The notes below the pieces were generated by a model. It did not search any database and was not told the DNA's origin. It saw only the letters and a program-made list of their open reading frames with translations. Shown here piece by piece: positions 10,800-23,384 of a stretch of DNA of 64,000 nt. The DNA is taken from positions 9,577,138 through 9,641,137 of the forward strand of contig OY740771.1 in the NCBI GenBank assembly GCA_963513935.1, in the 5' to 3' direction. The translations under genes were made by a program, and so were the position numbers. The first letter of the stretch is position 1; every line of letters begins with the position of its first letter. Source of the stretch: Aphrophora alni. Taxonomy: Eukaryota > Arthropoda > Insecta > Hemiptera > Aphrophoridae.

Positions 10800-12779
10800 A
10801 AAGTAAATAGTTTATTAGCACCACCAAATTTGAATAAAATTGTACAAAAAAAATTCCACAGCCCACACACTCATTGAACAAACAAGGGGTCTGAAGTCAT
10901 TCTGGTCTCGGATTCCATCTTTGCTGTAACCACTTGAATAGCTAAATTTCCGAAAGAGATTCCAGGCTACCAAACAGCTATATATCCCCTAAGGAAATTC
11001 CAAGCTGACAGAAAGTCGAACCTGACTCAACCTTGTTTACAGAACGGAAATACTAAAACAATGCAAACTGCAGCAAAACCTGTTTGGGCAGAGAAATCCA
11101 CTTAGTTCCCTTCTATATAAGGAAGACTATCCAAACTTTATAGGTTCTTGGAAGCTGTCAGTTCATTGGCCCAGGGGAGATCTGATGACTCATCGGGTTT
11201 ACAGTGTTGCCGCACGGAGGGAATTTTCGCTTTTTTCTCACGCGAGCTGTATCAAGGTCAAACGTGAGCCTAGATCATTCTTTGACTGAAGTAATTTTCC
11301 TTCTTGTTCCTGTCTACAATGAGATGTGGAGAACATCTATGCATTGTTTCTCGCGGAAGTTTTGAATCTCTAAACTCAAAATATACGGTTGCACGATCTT
11401 TTTCAGATCCTCGTCTACAAATTGTGACTAAACTGGGGCAAATTCGAAGAAAGTTAATAAACACTTTTCATTTATTGGACTTTGTATAGGGCGGCAAAGT
11501 TGTTTTTTGATTCCCTATATATATACACTTATATGCAGATTGTTTCATGAAGAAAGTTATAAACTTCGTGGAAAGATTTTAAAGTTAAATATAAGAAAAG
11601 AATTTTAAATAAATCTAGGTCCCAAAACACTTCGGTTTCCGTTTGTCGGCCATTTTGTGATTTATCAAAAAAATAATCGTGTTTTATAGCGTAAGAGAAG
11701 CGGAGCTTAGGCTTTGTTAAAATATATTAATAACTTTCAAAATATTATGAAAAGTTTTTTTTTTTTAATTGATAAGGTGGTGTCACCTTATACAGAGTGT
11801 GTTGAGGAGGATAGGTACATAATTAATTTCGTGAAGTGATTCTACAAATGTTTATAAGGAAAAAACATCATATAAACATAGGTTGGAAATTGTTTCGTTT
11901 GTTGCTGTCGGCCATTTTGATTTTTTTAAAGTTATTAAGATTTCAAGTTTAAACACGTTTTTTGTGCTACTTTTACCAGTGTACCAAGAATCAAAACTTT
12001 ATTATGCATTTTTTTAAAATTTCGGCCGTTCAAATTTTTAAATCTAGCTAGGTCCCCTCGGGATTGCCAAACCCTTACAAAAGTTTACCTAAAGGTAAAT
12101 AAAGCCGACACAAGCGAAGCGAGTAAAACTATTAGTAAAGTACCTAACTGAAATACACGAGGGAGAAAAACTATGTGAAATTTACACAGTTCATCCAATT
12201 TTTTAAACTTATTTTTACATAAATTCTATATTGAGTGAGAATCGACATCTGAGCGTAGCGAACGAGATCAAAACCCCACTGTAAGAAGGTTGTAATTGTT
12301 ACTGCATTCAGTATGGATAGATAATCTCTAGTAGTTGAAGTTGAATCCAACAGATGGTATTGCATTGCACTGCAGCATCAAAGCTACCAAACCCATACAC
12401 ATTCAATCACTTGCCACGGCAATGTTGCCGGAAACTCTTTGATCTTAAAACATTCATTTCCTGTTTCCTACTACTAGATTTATGTTTGTTTTATGTGTTT
12501 ACATTTCGTGGTCAGATGTGTTGATACAGGTTGTTTAAAGAGATATCGGTACAAAACTAAACTGTGGAATCTGGTTATTGTTTAGTATTCTACAAATTAA
12601 CCTAATTTTCTCTTTTATACGTAGTTTTTTGATGAGCCAAATAATTATTGGCGTCGAGGTTTTTGCTGAATATACGTTGTCTGAGTCCAAAAAAAACTGG
12701 TTTAAGGGTGCAGTGCTCTACACCCCAAACATGTTGAGCGCTTTTAATCCAAATTGGTATATGGGCATATTTTGACGAT
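10800..12779. other. No gene recognised
   Basis: A somewhat less AT-rich stretch at 10860-11240 and diverged repeat fragments (for example SINE-head-like CTAGCTAGGTCCCCTCGGGA near 12049). ORFs of 61-65 codons look random. Confidence 0.5.
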
Positions 12780-13091
12780 TACTTGGATTTTTTTTTTCTT
12801 TCGATAATTCAAAATTTATGGCTACCTGCCGTAAAAGTTAAAAAAAACCGTTGGGTCACTAATTTTCTAAATTGGAAAAAACCCAAGAAATAGGACTGTT
12901 ATAAAAGACGTAATTTCTCAAAATCGGATCTTCCGATTTCTTTCAAATTTCATTGAAATGTCAATATGATGATTAAAGACTCCTATCTTTACAACTATTA
13001 CGATTTAAGAATAATTGGCAAAAAATTTAAATTACCCTAGACCGCCCGACCACCATCATTCCATCATTAATAAGGTTGATTAAAGACAAAC

Positions 13092-13265
<174 letters not shown>

Positions 13266-13502
13266 TCCTGACTGGCTGAGCCATCATCAATGTACCGCGA
13301 AAACTACTGGAAAAATACCATTTATGATTCTAAAAGGCCTAAATTTGACCCAAGCCCTAAACCCACTTATCCGTTTATTTCCAAATATCCGTAACAAAAT
13401 AAGCGCTGAAATTTCGCATGACCTTCTTATATATATCACATAAATTTCTCTAAAACTATTTTTAAAAAAAGCAATAACACAACTGCTTAAAACCAGCACC
13501 AA

Positions 13503-13628
13503 TGAGTATAAGAGTGGCAATCCCGAAGAGTCTAGCTGGATTTACACATTGTCTATCAAGTCTGACTCAGACGCTGTTACAGTATTCGATATCTGAGGCT
13601 GTTTACTTTATGCTCATGGGGCGCCTTT
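13503..13628 (+). repeat. SINE-like family 1, copy 5 (partial)
   Basis: Head and A-box-like region (TCTAGCTGGATTTACAC) joined by an internal deletion to the GACTCAGACGCTGTTACAG part; the tail is missing. Confidence 0.6.
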
Positions 13629-14059
13629 ATCCATAGAACCATTACTTGGGTAACCCTAAGCTAAACGATGTGTCTACAAAAGCGGGTTCTTGCTTGTTGA
13701 AGGAGAAACTTTCCCTTCTCAGAAATGTACAAAAACAAACCTAAGTGAGATTTCCCAGAATTCGGTAGATAGGCTTTGCCGCCTTTACCTAACCTGCACC
13801 TGTTATACTTTGCTCTAAAGTAAAGCAATAGACAATTATTTGTAAGGTCGGTTAGGTTAAGGTAGACAAAATGATTCACTATACGCAAGTGTAGGACTTA
13901 CAAAAATGGAAGACACTTGAAAAACTGTTTTGAAAGAGCGTCATTTTGAAATGTAGGGTTACAAGCTAAACTCTTGTCTACTAGGATCTGATGATGATTT
14001 TTCGTCTCTTTGTTCAATTTTGAAATTAAGATTTTCCTCAGATTCGACTTTCAATATCG

Positions 14060-14255
14060 AGTTGCTAAAAGAATAAAGACCCCCCCCCCCCTAGCCCTCG
14101 AATACTCAATAGCGTCTGTGTCGGAAGACGACAAGAGTTGGTCATGACAGATCTGGTGGGAATGATGTAAGAGAGGGATCTAACTCGCGACTACGTAAAG
14201 AAAGGTGTATATCCAGCTAGTAACCTCGGGAAAGCCACGCTTGTATTCTTTAAGT
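14060..14255 (-). repeat. SINE-like family 1, copy 6
   Basis: Contains CCCTCGAATACTCAATAGCG, ACAAGAGTTGGTCATGACAG and GAGGGATCTAACTC in family order. A run of 12 C interrupts the tail side. Confidence 0.7.
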
Positions 14256-14567
14256 AATCGTGTATCCGGCATTTTAGACATCTGATAATGGAAATTTACC
14301 ATTTTCCTTTTTATTATTTTTGTAAAATTGTGTAAACATTCTAAAGATTAATTACTATTTGTTTCTATTGACTGAAGAAAAATTATGCAGAATTGGCATT
14401 GTATATCTTGTTGAAATAAGGAAGGCAGTTGGGGATGGATCTGCTCCTAATCCCCCCACACACCCACCCAACCTCCGATAGCTGTCACTCAACTATTGGA
14501 CTCATTTTCATAAAAGTAGCCTAATTGTTACTTTGTGAATATTCTTGATATAGTTAGATTTTTTGTT

Positions 14568-14818
14568 ATTGTTTTTAAAGGTGAAAATCCTCTCTGTCAT
14601 CATCTTATTTTAAAATAAAGAAAAGAAGATAAAATGAAGACCGTAGATCTCGAATACTCCAATAGCACTAGGGCCGAAAGAGAACAATAGTTGGCCAAGA
14701 GAGACCTAATAGGAAAGATTAAAAAAGGGATGTAACCTAAGAAAAGTGTAGATCCAGCTTAGATTTCTCGGGTTTGCTTACGCCCGTACTCAACATAGTG
14801 AGCCCCTTAGGGTGGAAT
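14568..14818 (-). repeat. SINE-like family 1, copy 7
   Basis: Near full length, from TTTTTAAAGGTGAAAATCC to the head GTGAGCCCCTTAGGGTGG. About 500 bp from copy 6 in the same orientation. Confidence 0.7.
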
Positions 14819-15200
14819 CGATAGAAAGGAGCGCTCATTTTATGTTATGTTTGCTAGGTCGTGCGAAGTCTTAACTTACTATTTTTTGAAGCTCAGTTTT
14901 TGTTTTTATCGATATTTAAAAAAACTAAATAAATAACGAACTTAATATGTTCACACGAATTCTCTTCCCAATTGGTGGTGTACAATTCTTATCAAAACTT
15001 TGTTAAACTTTCCTCCCTGAATCATGTAGAGATATGATGGGTGACTGGCCAGAGCGGTATTCCACGAACAACCTGGCAAGCTCAGAATCCTCCAGAACCT
15101 GCATGCGGCATAAGTGGAAGTGCGACAAGGTCAAACCTTAGAAAGTGTATAGAGAGAGCGAACCTTAATAGGTGGAAGGAAATCTCAAGAGGTAAACTCC

Positions 15201-15419
15201 ATGGGTCCCTGTAGAACCCAAGTCAGAACAAGGATCATTCAAGAAACAGCTGAACACCAAGGGAATTTTATAAGGAGACTATGCAAACAATTCCCTGAAA
15301 CAACTTTTAAAGTGGGACGTACTGGGACAAAGGAGACTCAGTATCTGTCAGGACCTCCAAAAGGAATTAATGATCTGGATCCTCATGATTTTAAACTAAG
15401 CTGGGCAGTTCAGAAATGA
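15201..15419 (+). CDS. Unrecognised 72-codon ORF in a GC-richer island
   Basis: ORF from ATGGGTCCCTGTAG within a 15030-15430 block that is clearly less AT-rich than its surroundings. The product is hydrophilic, with RTRIIQETAEHQGNFI and KVGRTGTKETQYLSGPPKG. I recognise no domain. Sequence upstream in the same orientation has stops in all frames, so if it is coding it is a fragment, possibly of a transposon or a retrocopy. Confidence 0.25.
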   Translation: MGPCRTQVRTRIIQETAEHQGNFIRRLCKQFPETTFKVGRTGTKETQYLSGPPKGINDLDPHDFKLSWAVQK

Positions 15420-15439
15420 GAACAACATTGAAATCAACC

Positions 15440-16342
15440 TACTATGCAGTCGTGTATCCGTTTTTAAATTATTGATCAGAATATGAAAAGGATTTTCAAA
15501 ATCCGCAAAAAAGGAAGCAGAAATATTCTGAAAAAATAAAGGCTAAATTCGTGCCGTAATGCATTTCAGTCATTAAAAATCATGACAGTACCCAGCATGT
15601 TTATTTATGAAAGTATTTTACATGTTGTGGCAAATAGAACAAAATTATAAAATTTTGGACATCATTCCTATGAAATAGGTATGTATTATTTTTATTTAGA
15701 ATCCCACAAGTTTAAATTATTTGATTAGTCTTCTTATGTAGGAACAAAATGATTTAATATGTTACCTGTAAAAATAAAAAATTTCACTAAGGCAACTGCC
15801 TTAGAACTTTTAATTAGTGGTGCATACTATTCTTGTTAGGAATTTATATCAAGATTGACAAGCGCTTGAGATTGTATTGATAAATTACATTTTGTTTTTG
15901 TGGTTTTGGGTTGCTTCCCTGTTTATTATATATATTTGTGGTATATTTATTGACTTCTATATTTTGTAATGTCTTTGACGCCGTGTTTAAGTCTAATTTA
16001 ATATTTGAGTTCTGCTTTATCTTGTTTATTATGTAGGACTATGGTAAGTATTATTTTGACTATGTACTATTGTGTGAAGGGTATTTCGAATTGACTTCTT
16101 TAATGTAGATTATTATGTGTCTGAATCTTTTTACTCTGTGAGGGAGTACCTTGACCATGAAATGTTTAGGGGCTTCATTTATGCTCGGGACGTCTTTTGA
16201 TGGTGAAGCAATTATTTTATATACTTTATACTTAGAGTATTTGTAATTTTCAGTACTGTACATGGAATGGCTTTTATTTTAATTAAGATCAATTATTATC
16301 CTGTCGTGAAAAATGTGTTGTTTGTTCAAATGTTATTTATTT
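15440..16342. other. No feature recognised
   Basis: AT-rich sequence without repeats or ORFs that I could place. Confidence 0.5.
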
Positions 16343-16410
16343 TCAATAATGATTCGAATTTGCCCCTAGCCACAATCACTAGAAACTTTAAAATAAAACA
16401 CAATTATCTG
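16343..16410. repeat. Inverted partial copy of the 100-bp unit
   Basis: This stretch is the reverse complement of the unit part around ATTTTAAAGTTTCTAGTGATTGTGGC. It lies about 210 bp left of the array, so the array and this copy could pair as a stem. Confidence 0.8.
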
Positions 16411-16618
16411 ATTAATTGTTCTTTATTAATTATTTCCACTAAATGCCCTGATGTACATTTCGATAACATGGTTATCATCATCGGAGGGTCTTGCTTATAA
16501 ACTAGATCTAAACTTACATAAATATCTACTAATGAAATAAAATTAAACCTAAAACTATAATAACCTGAGTACAAGCTGAAATCTCTCCCACTCCACAGAT
16601 CAGTTGACCCAGTAAGTA

Positions 16619-17170
16619 GGGGCAAATTCGAATCATTATTGTGAATTTCACCACAGTGCTCAACAAGATTGTAACTTAAAATTGTGTTTTATTTTAAAGT
16701 TTCTATTGGTTGTGGCTAGGGGCAAATTCGAATCATTATTGTGAATTTCACCACAGTGCTCAACAAGATTGAATCTTAAAATTGTCTTTTATTTTAAAGT
16801 TTCTATTGGTTGTGGCTAGGGGCAAATTCGAATCATTATTGTGAATTTCACCACAGTGCTCAACAAGATTGTATCTTAAAATTGTGTTTTATTTTAAAGT
16901 TTCTATTGGTTGTGGCTAGGGGCAAATTCGAATCATTATTGTGAATTTCAACACAGTGCTCAACAAGATTGAATCTTAAAATTGTCTTTTATTTTAAAGT
17001 TTCTATTGGTTGTGGCTAGGGGCAAATTCGAATCATTATTGTGAATTTCACCACAGTGCTCAACAAGATTGTATCTTAAAATTGTGTTTTATTAAGTTTC
17101 TAGTGATTGTGGTTAGGGGCAAATTCGAATCATTATTGTGAATTTCACCACAGTGCTCAACATGATTGTA
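16619..17170. repeat. 100-bp minisatellite, about 5.5 copies
   Basis: GGGGCAAATTCGAATCATTA starts at 16619, 16719, 16819, 16919, 17019 and 17116. Copies differ by few substitutions (for example GTATC/GAATC, GTG/GTC). Very homogeneous, so recent expansion. Confidence 0.95.
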
Positions 17171-18047
17171 TGTTATTTATTTTGTTTAATATTTCTCTAT
17201 TTTATTGTTTCTTCATTCTCTGATTCTTGTATTTGTATAAAGGAATAATTAATGTGTTGTAAGCAATTGTATTGTCAACCACAACCGAATAAATTAAATG
17301 AAATGAGCAATGTATGAAAAAAATGTATAAAAAATTAAACGAAGTAGGCTTACACACCGCGTTTTCAGGCTGAGATGTCTCGGGGTTAGATTCACTTCCA
17401 ATAAAAATTTTAAAAAAGCAATAGATAGATAGTTTAAAAGATAATATATTTTAAGTACATATATATCATAGAAAAAAGGACGAATTAAACTTGATCCATA
17501 AGAATATGATCAATAAAATGATTCGTGGAAAAGATTCAAAGGGAAATTCCCTCAAAACCGATAGCGTTCCCCGATTTACGAGGATTTCCCACAGATTGGC
17601 AACATTGAAAAAAAGTTTTGATTATTTTTCACAGCCGGAGATGAATGCGCACAGTGCACCACTTGAACACAAAACAGCAATTTCCTGTAGTCATTATGCT
17701 AGGGGGTAGGTCAGGTAGTTGGGGTTGAAAACCCATCAACATGCGGGGGATGTATTTAGTTTGCTTTGTGTGTGTCGTGTGAAACAGTGGGATATATCTG
17801 AGGTGAGTTTTAGGTTATGTTTAAATATAAGTTTTTGATTGGAGATATTATTGTCTAGCGTTATTTTAAAACTCATTTAAAGTGGTGGGGGGGGGGGAAT
17901 TTACGTTTCCCCGTAAATAGAATAGAAAAATGTAGATTCATTACGAAGAAATAAACAGTGGGCATAGCTTTTCATTTATACATTCCCAAAACTGAATAAA
18001 AATCGACCAATACTAAAATTGTCAGTTTGGTAGTTGTCAAAAATATA
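17171..18047. other. No clear gene; a good 5' splice-like motif
   Basis: CTGAG|GTGAGT at about 17797-17807 resembles a donor site after a moderately GC-rich stretch (17540-17790). A 72-codon ORF (17491-17709) precedes it. Not enough to call an exon. Confidence 0.3.
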
Positions 18048-18049
18048 TA

Positions 18050-19072
18050 CAGTAAAACTTGTCTAAAACGGAACATGATCGTTCCAGTATTGTTTTGGGA
18101 GGTTTCCGTTTTATAGTTTTATAGAGGTTCTTAATCTTTATTGAAATACTGTACATACTGTATAGCCTAGCTTACTGTATTTGTTTTGTCACAAGAACAA
18201 GAAGAAGGAAATATGTACATACTGTAGTTAATACAGTACTTGAAAACTAGATTTATTTTTTAATCAGTACGTACAGTATTGTAAAGAAGGGTGGGGCGAG
18301 GTGTTATGATTCCTAGAAACTGCCTCCTTAGTGCATGTAGCTGCTGAGTTTCGCCAAACGCGGTGATTGTTTGAAGTAATGCCGTGGCGATGGTGCTCTT
18401 TGATATCTGACTCTCTTCTCAAGTTCAGTGCATAAAAAGATGAAAAACGTCCTTGAGAGTTTTGTATTTGAGCCGAGTTGCGCCAAAGCGGTGATTGTTT
18501 AAAGTAATGCCGTGGCGATGGTGCTCTTTGACATCTGACTCTCTTCTCAAGTTCAGTGCTCAACGTCCTTGAAAGTTTTGTATTTGAGCCGAGTTGCGCC
18601 AAAGCGGTGATTGTTTAAAGTAAGGCCGTGGCGATGGTGCTCTTTGATATCTGACTCTCTTCTCAAGTTCAGTGCATAAAAAGATGAAAAACGTCCTTGA
18701 GAGTTTTGTATTTGAGCCGAGTTGCGCCAAAGCGGTGATTGTTTAAAGTAAGGCCGTGGCGATGGTGCTCTTTGATATCTGACTCTCTTCTCAAGTTCAG
18801 TGCATAAAAAGATGAAAAACGCCCTTGAAAGTTTTGTATTTGAGCTGAGTTGCGCCAAAGCGGTGATTGTTTGATCTGTACAGAAGTAATGCCGTGGTTA
18901 TACGCGGTTTCGCTTTACGCGGCACTTTCCCACAACGCATCTTACCGCTTATAAAGGTGACTACTGTATATGTAGTCTACGCAACAAAATTTCCGTTTCC
19001 GGGTTAGACAGTTTTGTATTAAATTACATTGGTGTACGCAATTTATTTTCCGTTTTAGGCAGGTTTTAACTG
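18050..19072. mobile_element. Pogo/Tigger-like non-autonomous DNA transposon
   Basis: Inverted ends: CAGTAAAACTTGTCTAAAAC at the left and, reverse-complemented, CAGTTAAAACCTGCCTAAAA at the right, both followed by CGGAA. TA dinucleotides flank both ends (18048-18049 and 19073-19074). CAGTAAAACC-type ends with TA target duplication are typical of the pogo branch of Tc1/mariner. There is no transposase ORF; the interior holds a 128-bp tandem repeat. Confidence 0.75.
18352..18875. repeat. 128-bp tandem repeat inside the pogo-like element
   Basis: GCCAAAGCGGTGATTG (or its variant) recurs at 18352, 18482, 18598, 18726 and 18854, giving units of 130, 116, 128 and 128 bp. One unit lacks the CATAAAAAGATGAAAA stretch. 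Minus-strand ORFs of 101-112 codons here are by-products of the repeat. Confidence 0.9.
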
Positions 19073-20051
19073 TATATGTATCATGGACGCCGTCATTGAA
19101 ATTTTTAAAGAAGACCGGAACTTGCTTCCCATGTGCTGTAAAGGCTTCCTACTAGCTATGAATGACAATAGTCAAGGATCATGCCCCCCCCCCCCCAATT
19201 CACCGTTATATTGTTTTTAGATTTTACTCACGCGTTTGTGTCACTAATTTTCACATTTCAATACAATTTGAACGAAATTGGTAGAGTCGGTTTTGAGAAA
19301 TTACGTCTTTCATAACGACCTCATGGTACTGACACTGATGAACCAGTATTTTAGGAAAGTTGGCGACCAATACATTCTGCTTGAGGCTTCATCCAAATTT
19401 GATGAAAATCGTTGGATCTGATTTTTAATAATTTTCTGTTTTTTTGTTTTTTTTTATGCCAACTACCATCCTAACTTCAACAAATTAGAATTTCTAGATT
19501 AAAGTTTTTTTTTTTTTACTTATAATGTAACCAATTGGGTAAAAATCACGAAAAATTGGACAAAATATGTATATTTACACTGATCAATCGAGATACAACG
19601 TTGGTTAAATTTAGTTTCAACCCTCCATTAAGTTATCTCTCCTTCTACTAAACAACATATATGACATCATACGACAAAGCTTAATAAAGACATGTTTACT
19701 ATAGGTGTATGTAAACATACGCAGCTGTATTCTAAATAAATAAAGAAAAAGTAAACAGGTTCATGGGCCTGCAGTAGATAACAACACGCGGCTTCCTCCG
19801 CCCGCCATCAAGCGAATTTAGAAAACGAAAACGTGTTTATGTTGTACTTAATATTTGATACAACAATTTTACAAAATGTATTTTAGAAACCACTGTGTTT
19901 CAATACAGTGTACATTCACGGTAATGTAGGACCTAACTTTGTGTCGTAAACGCGTCTTAAACTTCATTTTTGAGTTTTGTCAGTTTTTTCTGAATCGTAA
20001 AAAGGTTCTTTTTTTTTTTTTTTTAAAGTACTGTTTTATAAGCAAGTACCT

Positions 20052-20470
20052 AAGCCGGTGTGGAGCTATGGACTACAGATGTGGGGATGTGCTAAGAAAA
20101 GTAATATAAACAAAATTCAATTGTTTCAAAATAAAATACTTCTAATGCGCCTTTGCACGTACCCAATGAATATAATATTCACAGAGATCTTAAAGTGAAT
20201 ACGATTGTTGAAGAAATCAAAGCTGTGGCAGAGAAGACTCCAAAACATACTAATGGTAGTGTGCAGCAGATGATAGCACATAGGAATACAGTACGAAGAC
20301 TGTGTAGAACTAAACCTCTTGACTTGGTGTAGTTTTGGTTAAGATTATATAGATGATAATATCAGAGACATTCAATGGAATGAACTTCTGAAACACTGTG
20401 ATCTCTTATTTAAGTTATAACTACTAGATAAGTCTGTACTTAGTTGTAGTCCTGGAAATAAATTAAAAAA
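20052..20470 (+). mobile_element. Jockey-like LINE 3' end, 5'-truncated and frameshifted
   Basis: The plus strand encodes KPVWSYGLQMWGCAKKSN and IQLFQNKILLMRLC, the familiar C-terminal part of jockey-clade RT proteins (K-P-x-W-x-Y-G-x-Q-x-W-G). After a frameshift near 20175 it continues NIHRDLKVNTIVEEI ... RRLCRTKPLDLV and a stop at 20330-20332. A 3' UTR and an A-rich tail at about 20461-20480 follow. The element is flanked by long direct repeats (19955-20018 and 20485-20546). Confidence 0.75.
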
Positions 20471-21204
20471 AAAATAAAATAAACTCTTCTTAAACTTCAT
20501 TTTTTAATTTTGTCAGTTTTTCTGAATCGTAAAAAGGTTCTTTTTTCTTTTTTTTACTGACTATTATCGAAGTAACAATTTTAAGTAATAAATAGTTTTC
20601 TTGGTTTTTATTTTGTTTTGAGGATGGGCAAGTGATAAAGTGTGTGCAATATTTTTTCACCGTTTGTTTAAAGACCTTGCCTGCAGTCAGTTATTTTTAA
20701 ATAATAATTTTGTTTACTTGCGATTTTAAACACAAGTATGAGTCATTCATCTTCATATTTCATATAATTGGTTGAGCTGATTTTGAGAATTTTTTTTTCC
20801 TTATTTTTCTTACCGATAATTCAAGTAGTCGTATTTGTAGAGAAATAGCGACGTTTTGTTTGAGTCCTTAGAAATTCACTTGAGTAAATTTTGATCAAAA
20901 TGTTTTTTGAAAAAATCGTAATTTTTTTTTGTTTAGCCTACTCCCAAATTTTGAATATATAAAAAATAAAAAATCCCGAATTATTACAAAAATGTATCCA
21001 CGTAGGAAATTTTATTAAAACCTGTGGACGCGAGGTTGTGCATTACACATAGCCCCCCCAAAATAACTTTTTTTTTTTTAAATCTTAAAACGGATAAATC
21101 CGTAAAAAACTCATCAATTATTTGACTCTTCACTTAACTTTTTCAATATTTGGAAAGGCCAAAAATCTATGACATTGGTTTTTTTAAATATTTCAACCCC
21201 ACTT

Positions 21205-21905
21205 CTAAGGGTCCGTAGGCATATGGGGACACTTATTTTTATAAAGTCAGAAGTCTTTTAAGCAATTTAAATTGTACAGATACGCGCGTAAAATTATTAA
21301 CATCCATGGTTTCGCTGACGGACCCTAAGAAAGAGAAATCAATGAAAATACAAACCATCGTTTTAATGGCTATTGAATTGTGTTTGTCTCACATCTCACA
21401 AAAAAACTGCTTTTAAAACTTACACGCTACGTATTTACACGCTATGTGTTTAATTCAGTTGTATTCGTCATACTAAATCTATAATATATGATTTCGCACT
21501 GCAATTTAATTTAAAATCCAAATTTTTCAGATTTGTGGGTTAAACCTTTTCAAATCTGGCGGGGGCGTGGTTTCTGACACTTTAAATTTGGCCTATCGTC
21601 AACGTAATATTTCTTCCGTCAATTAAACATAATCATAAATCACAATAACTTCTAGTTTTTTTAACACCACACACATAATATATACTTTAAAAAAAATTCA
21701 TTTCGATTGTTTATGCCTTCCTAATTACACCAACTTTTTTTTTACCGTTATATTGTTGCTATATGTGGGACAATACAAATAATATACACATGTGAAGTTG
21801 GAAATATTTATAGTTTTGTCTGTGTAGACTTGGTTGCGTCTTACAGACAGACAGGCACGCGTGTGAAATCATTTAGCGTCCTTTATTTTACCTACGGACC
21901 GTAAA
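21205..21905. repeat. Dispersed repeat family 6, copy 1
   Basis: About 700 bp shared with 51985-52600 in the same orientation (AATATATGATTTCGCACTGC, AATGGCTATTGAATTGT, AATAACTTCTAGTTTTTTT). The ends carry GGTCCGTAGG and CCTACGGACC, an inverted pair, so it may be a DNA element. Confidence 0.75.
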
Positions 21906-22648
21906 ATCATTTGGTTTTAATAATTCTATAGTTGTGACTATTTAAGAGTTGTAAAGGTATTTATAATAATAAACTCAATAGACCAGTACAGTCGGTGCAC
22001 TCAAACCCGCTCAAAAGGTGTGGATTTGTTCACAAAGAGTTAATAATGATAAGCTATGTGACCTTTTGACCTTGTAAACGAGAGTGACAGAAGGAGGTAT
22101 CGCACGTGTAGGTATTTGCTCTTCAAAACTTGTTTCTTCTCCCACACACTTCCCCTCCTCCAACTGTTATGTATTACGTATGTAAATATTGATATATTAC
22201 TAGCTGGTACTGAGCAACAATGTAAACCTAACTTGAAATCAGCTGTTCATTTAAATAATAATCAGATAAACTTTGTTCTTATATTGGTGACTGATAATTT
22301 TTTAGATGTTTTTTATTTTTATTTTACTCAGTATATGAAGGGTAAGTTTGGTATCGTCAAAAATTTCTATTTTCATTTTTTCATTGATTATTTCGTTATA
22401 TTTTATGACGAAACCACAAAAATTAGAGCCCACAAACATGGGTATCTTCCTATTTGCGGTCAGTCCTATTTGCGTTCAAGTGTAGTTTTAAGAGGAGACG
22501 ATTAAGGTCCTGGGGGTAGAAGGGTTTCCAGGTTGCGGTCACGTCTTGAGATGTAGTTAATTTCTTCCCGTCCTTTGCATACCTAGCCACTAAATACATA
22601 ACAGAATGATTTGACTTTAATCACAAATCATGTCTAATTATATAGGTG

Positions 22649-22694
22649 AGGTTAGGTTAGATTAGGTTAGGTTAGGTTCGGTTAGGTTAGATTA
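22649..22694. repeat. Interstitial telomere-type array (TTAGG)n
   Basis: About nine TTAGG-like units (TTAGG, with AT and CG variants), running directly into a 58-bp AT microsatellite. Confidence 0.85.
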
Positions 22695-22696
22695 AG

Positions 22697-22697
<1 letters not shown>

Positions 22698-22755
<58 letters not shown>
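22698..22755. repeat. (AT)n microsatellite
   Basis: About 29 AT units directly after a TTAGG array. Confidence 0.95.
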
Positions 22756-22756
<1 letters not shown>

Positions 22757-22979
22757 CTGCAAAGGGTAGCCCAAGATATTTTTGGGGTGACCGCAAACTG
22801 GACGATTTTACCCTCGACAGCTAATATGACTAACCGCAAATGGGACACAACCCAAACATGAACATAAGAACATGATATTGGGTAGAGGAGACTATAGTGT
22901 CTTGATTGAAAACCAGGAAAATTGAATCAAAAATGTCAAAATGGCGGCCATTAAAAATTCATTTTTGTTCATATTTTAT

Positions 22980-23235
22980 CTCGTGTGTTATTCACCTTTC
23001 AATACACTACAACTTGTAGTTTTCAATTCTGCGTCTAATGGTACCAACCTGACATCTGTACGATGACAAATAGCGAACTTAATGTAAAAAAATGTAATTT
23101 CCAACCGTGACTTTTCGATCAACCAACAGAGCCGAGACACCGAGTGGAAGGTCTCACATCCACAAGATCCGTTACGACCCAACCGATATCAAGAAAGTAG
23201 TGATATACACAATTACGAGATTCAAACTTATTTAA
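22980..23235 (-). repeat. Dispersed repeat family 8, copy 1
   Basis: Reverse complement resembles 47395-47680: TTTCTTGATATCGG, CACTCGGTGTCTCGG, GCAGAATTGAAAACT in the same order. Function unknown. Confidence 0.55.
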
Positions 23236-23384
23236 CTTTCGGGATAAGACCACTTGTGATCTACCAATACAATTTAACATTTCCTACAAGGACCAACTTT
23301 TGGGCATTCAGAGTTAGAAGACCTGCTTGTACAGTATTACATTGTATGGCCGGGCTGGGTAAGTACCAAGATGGTATCACATCA

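Noticed and set aside
17790..17810. Exon ending at CTGAG|GTGAGT
   Set aside because: Good donor consensus but no supporting acceptor, conserved ORF or core promoter; kept only as a note.
18264..18858. Overlapping 101- and 112-codon minus-strand ORFs with repeated WRNSAQIQNSQGRFSS
   Set aside because: The peptide repeat only mirrors the 128-bp tandem DNA repeat, whose unit is not a multiple of three.
22116..22505. 129-codon ORF, the longest outside the LTR element
   Set aside because: No domain, AT-driven composition, no promoter or splice context, and no second copy to test for conservation.
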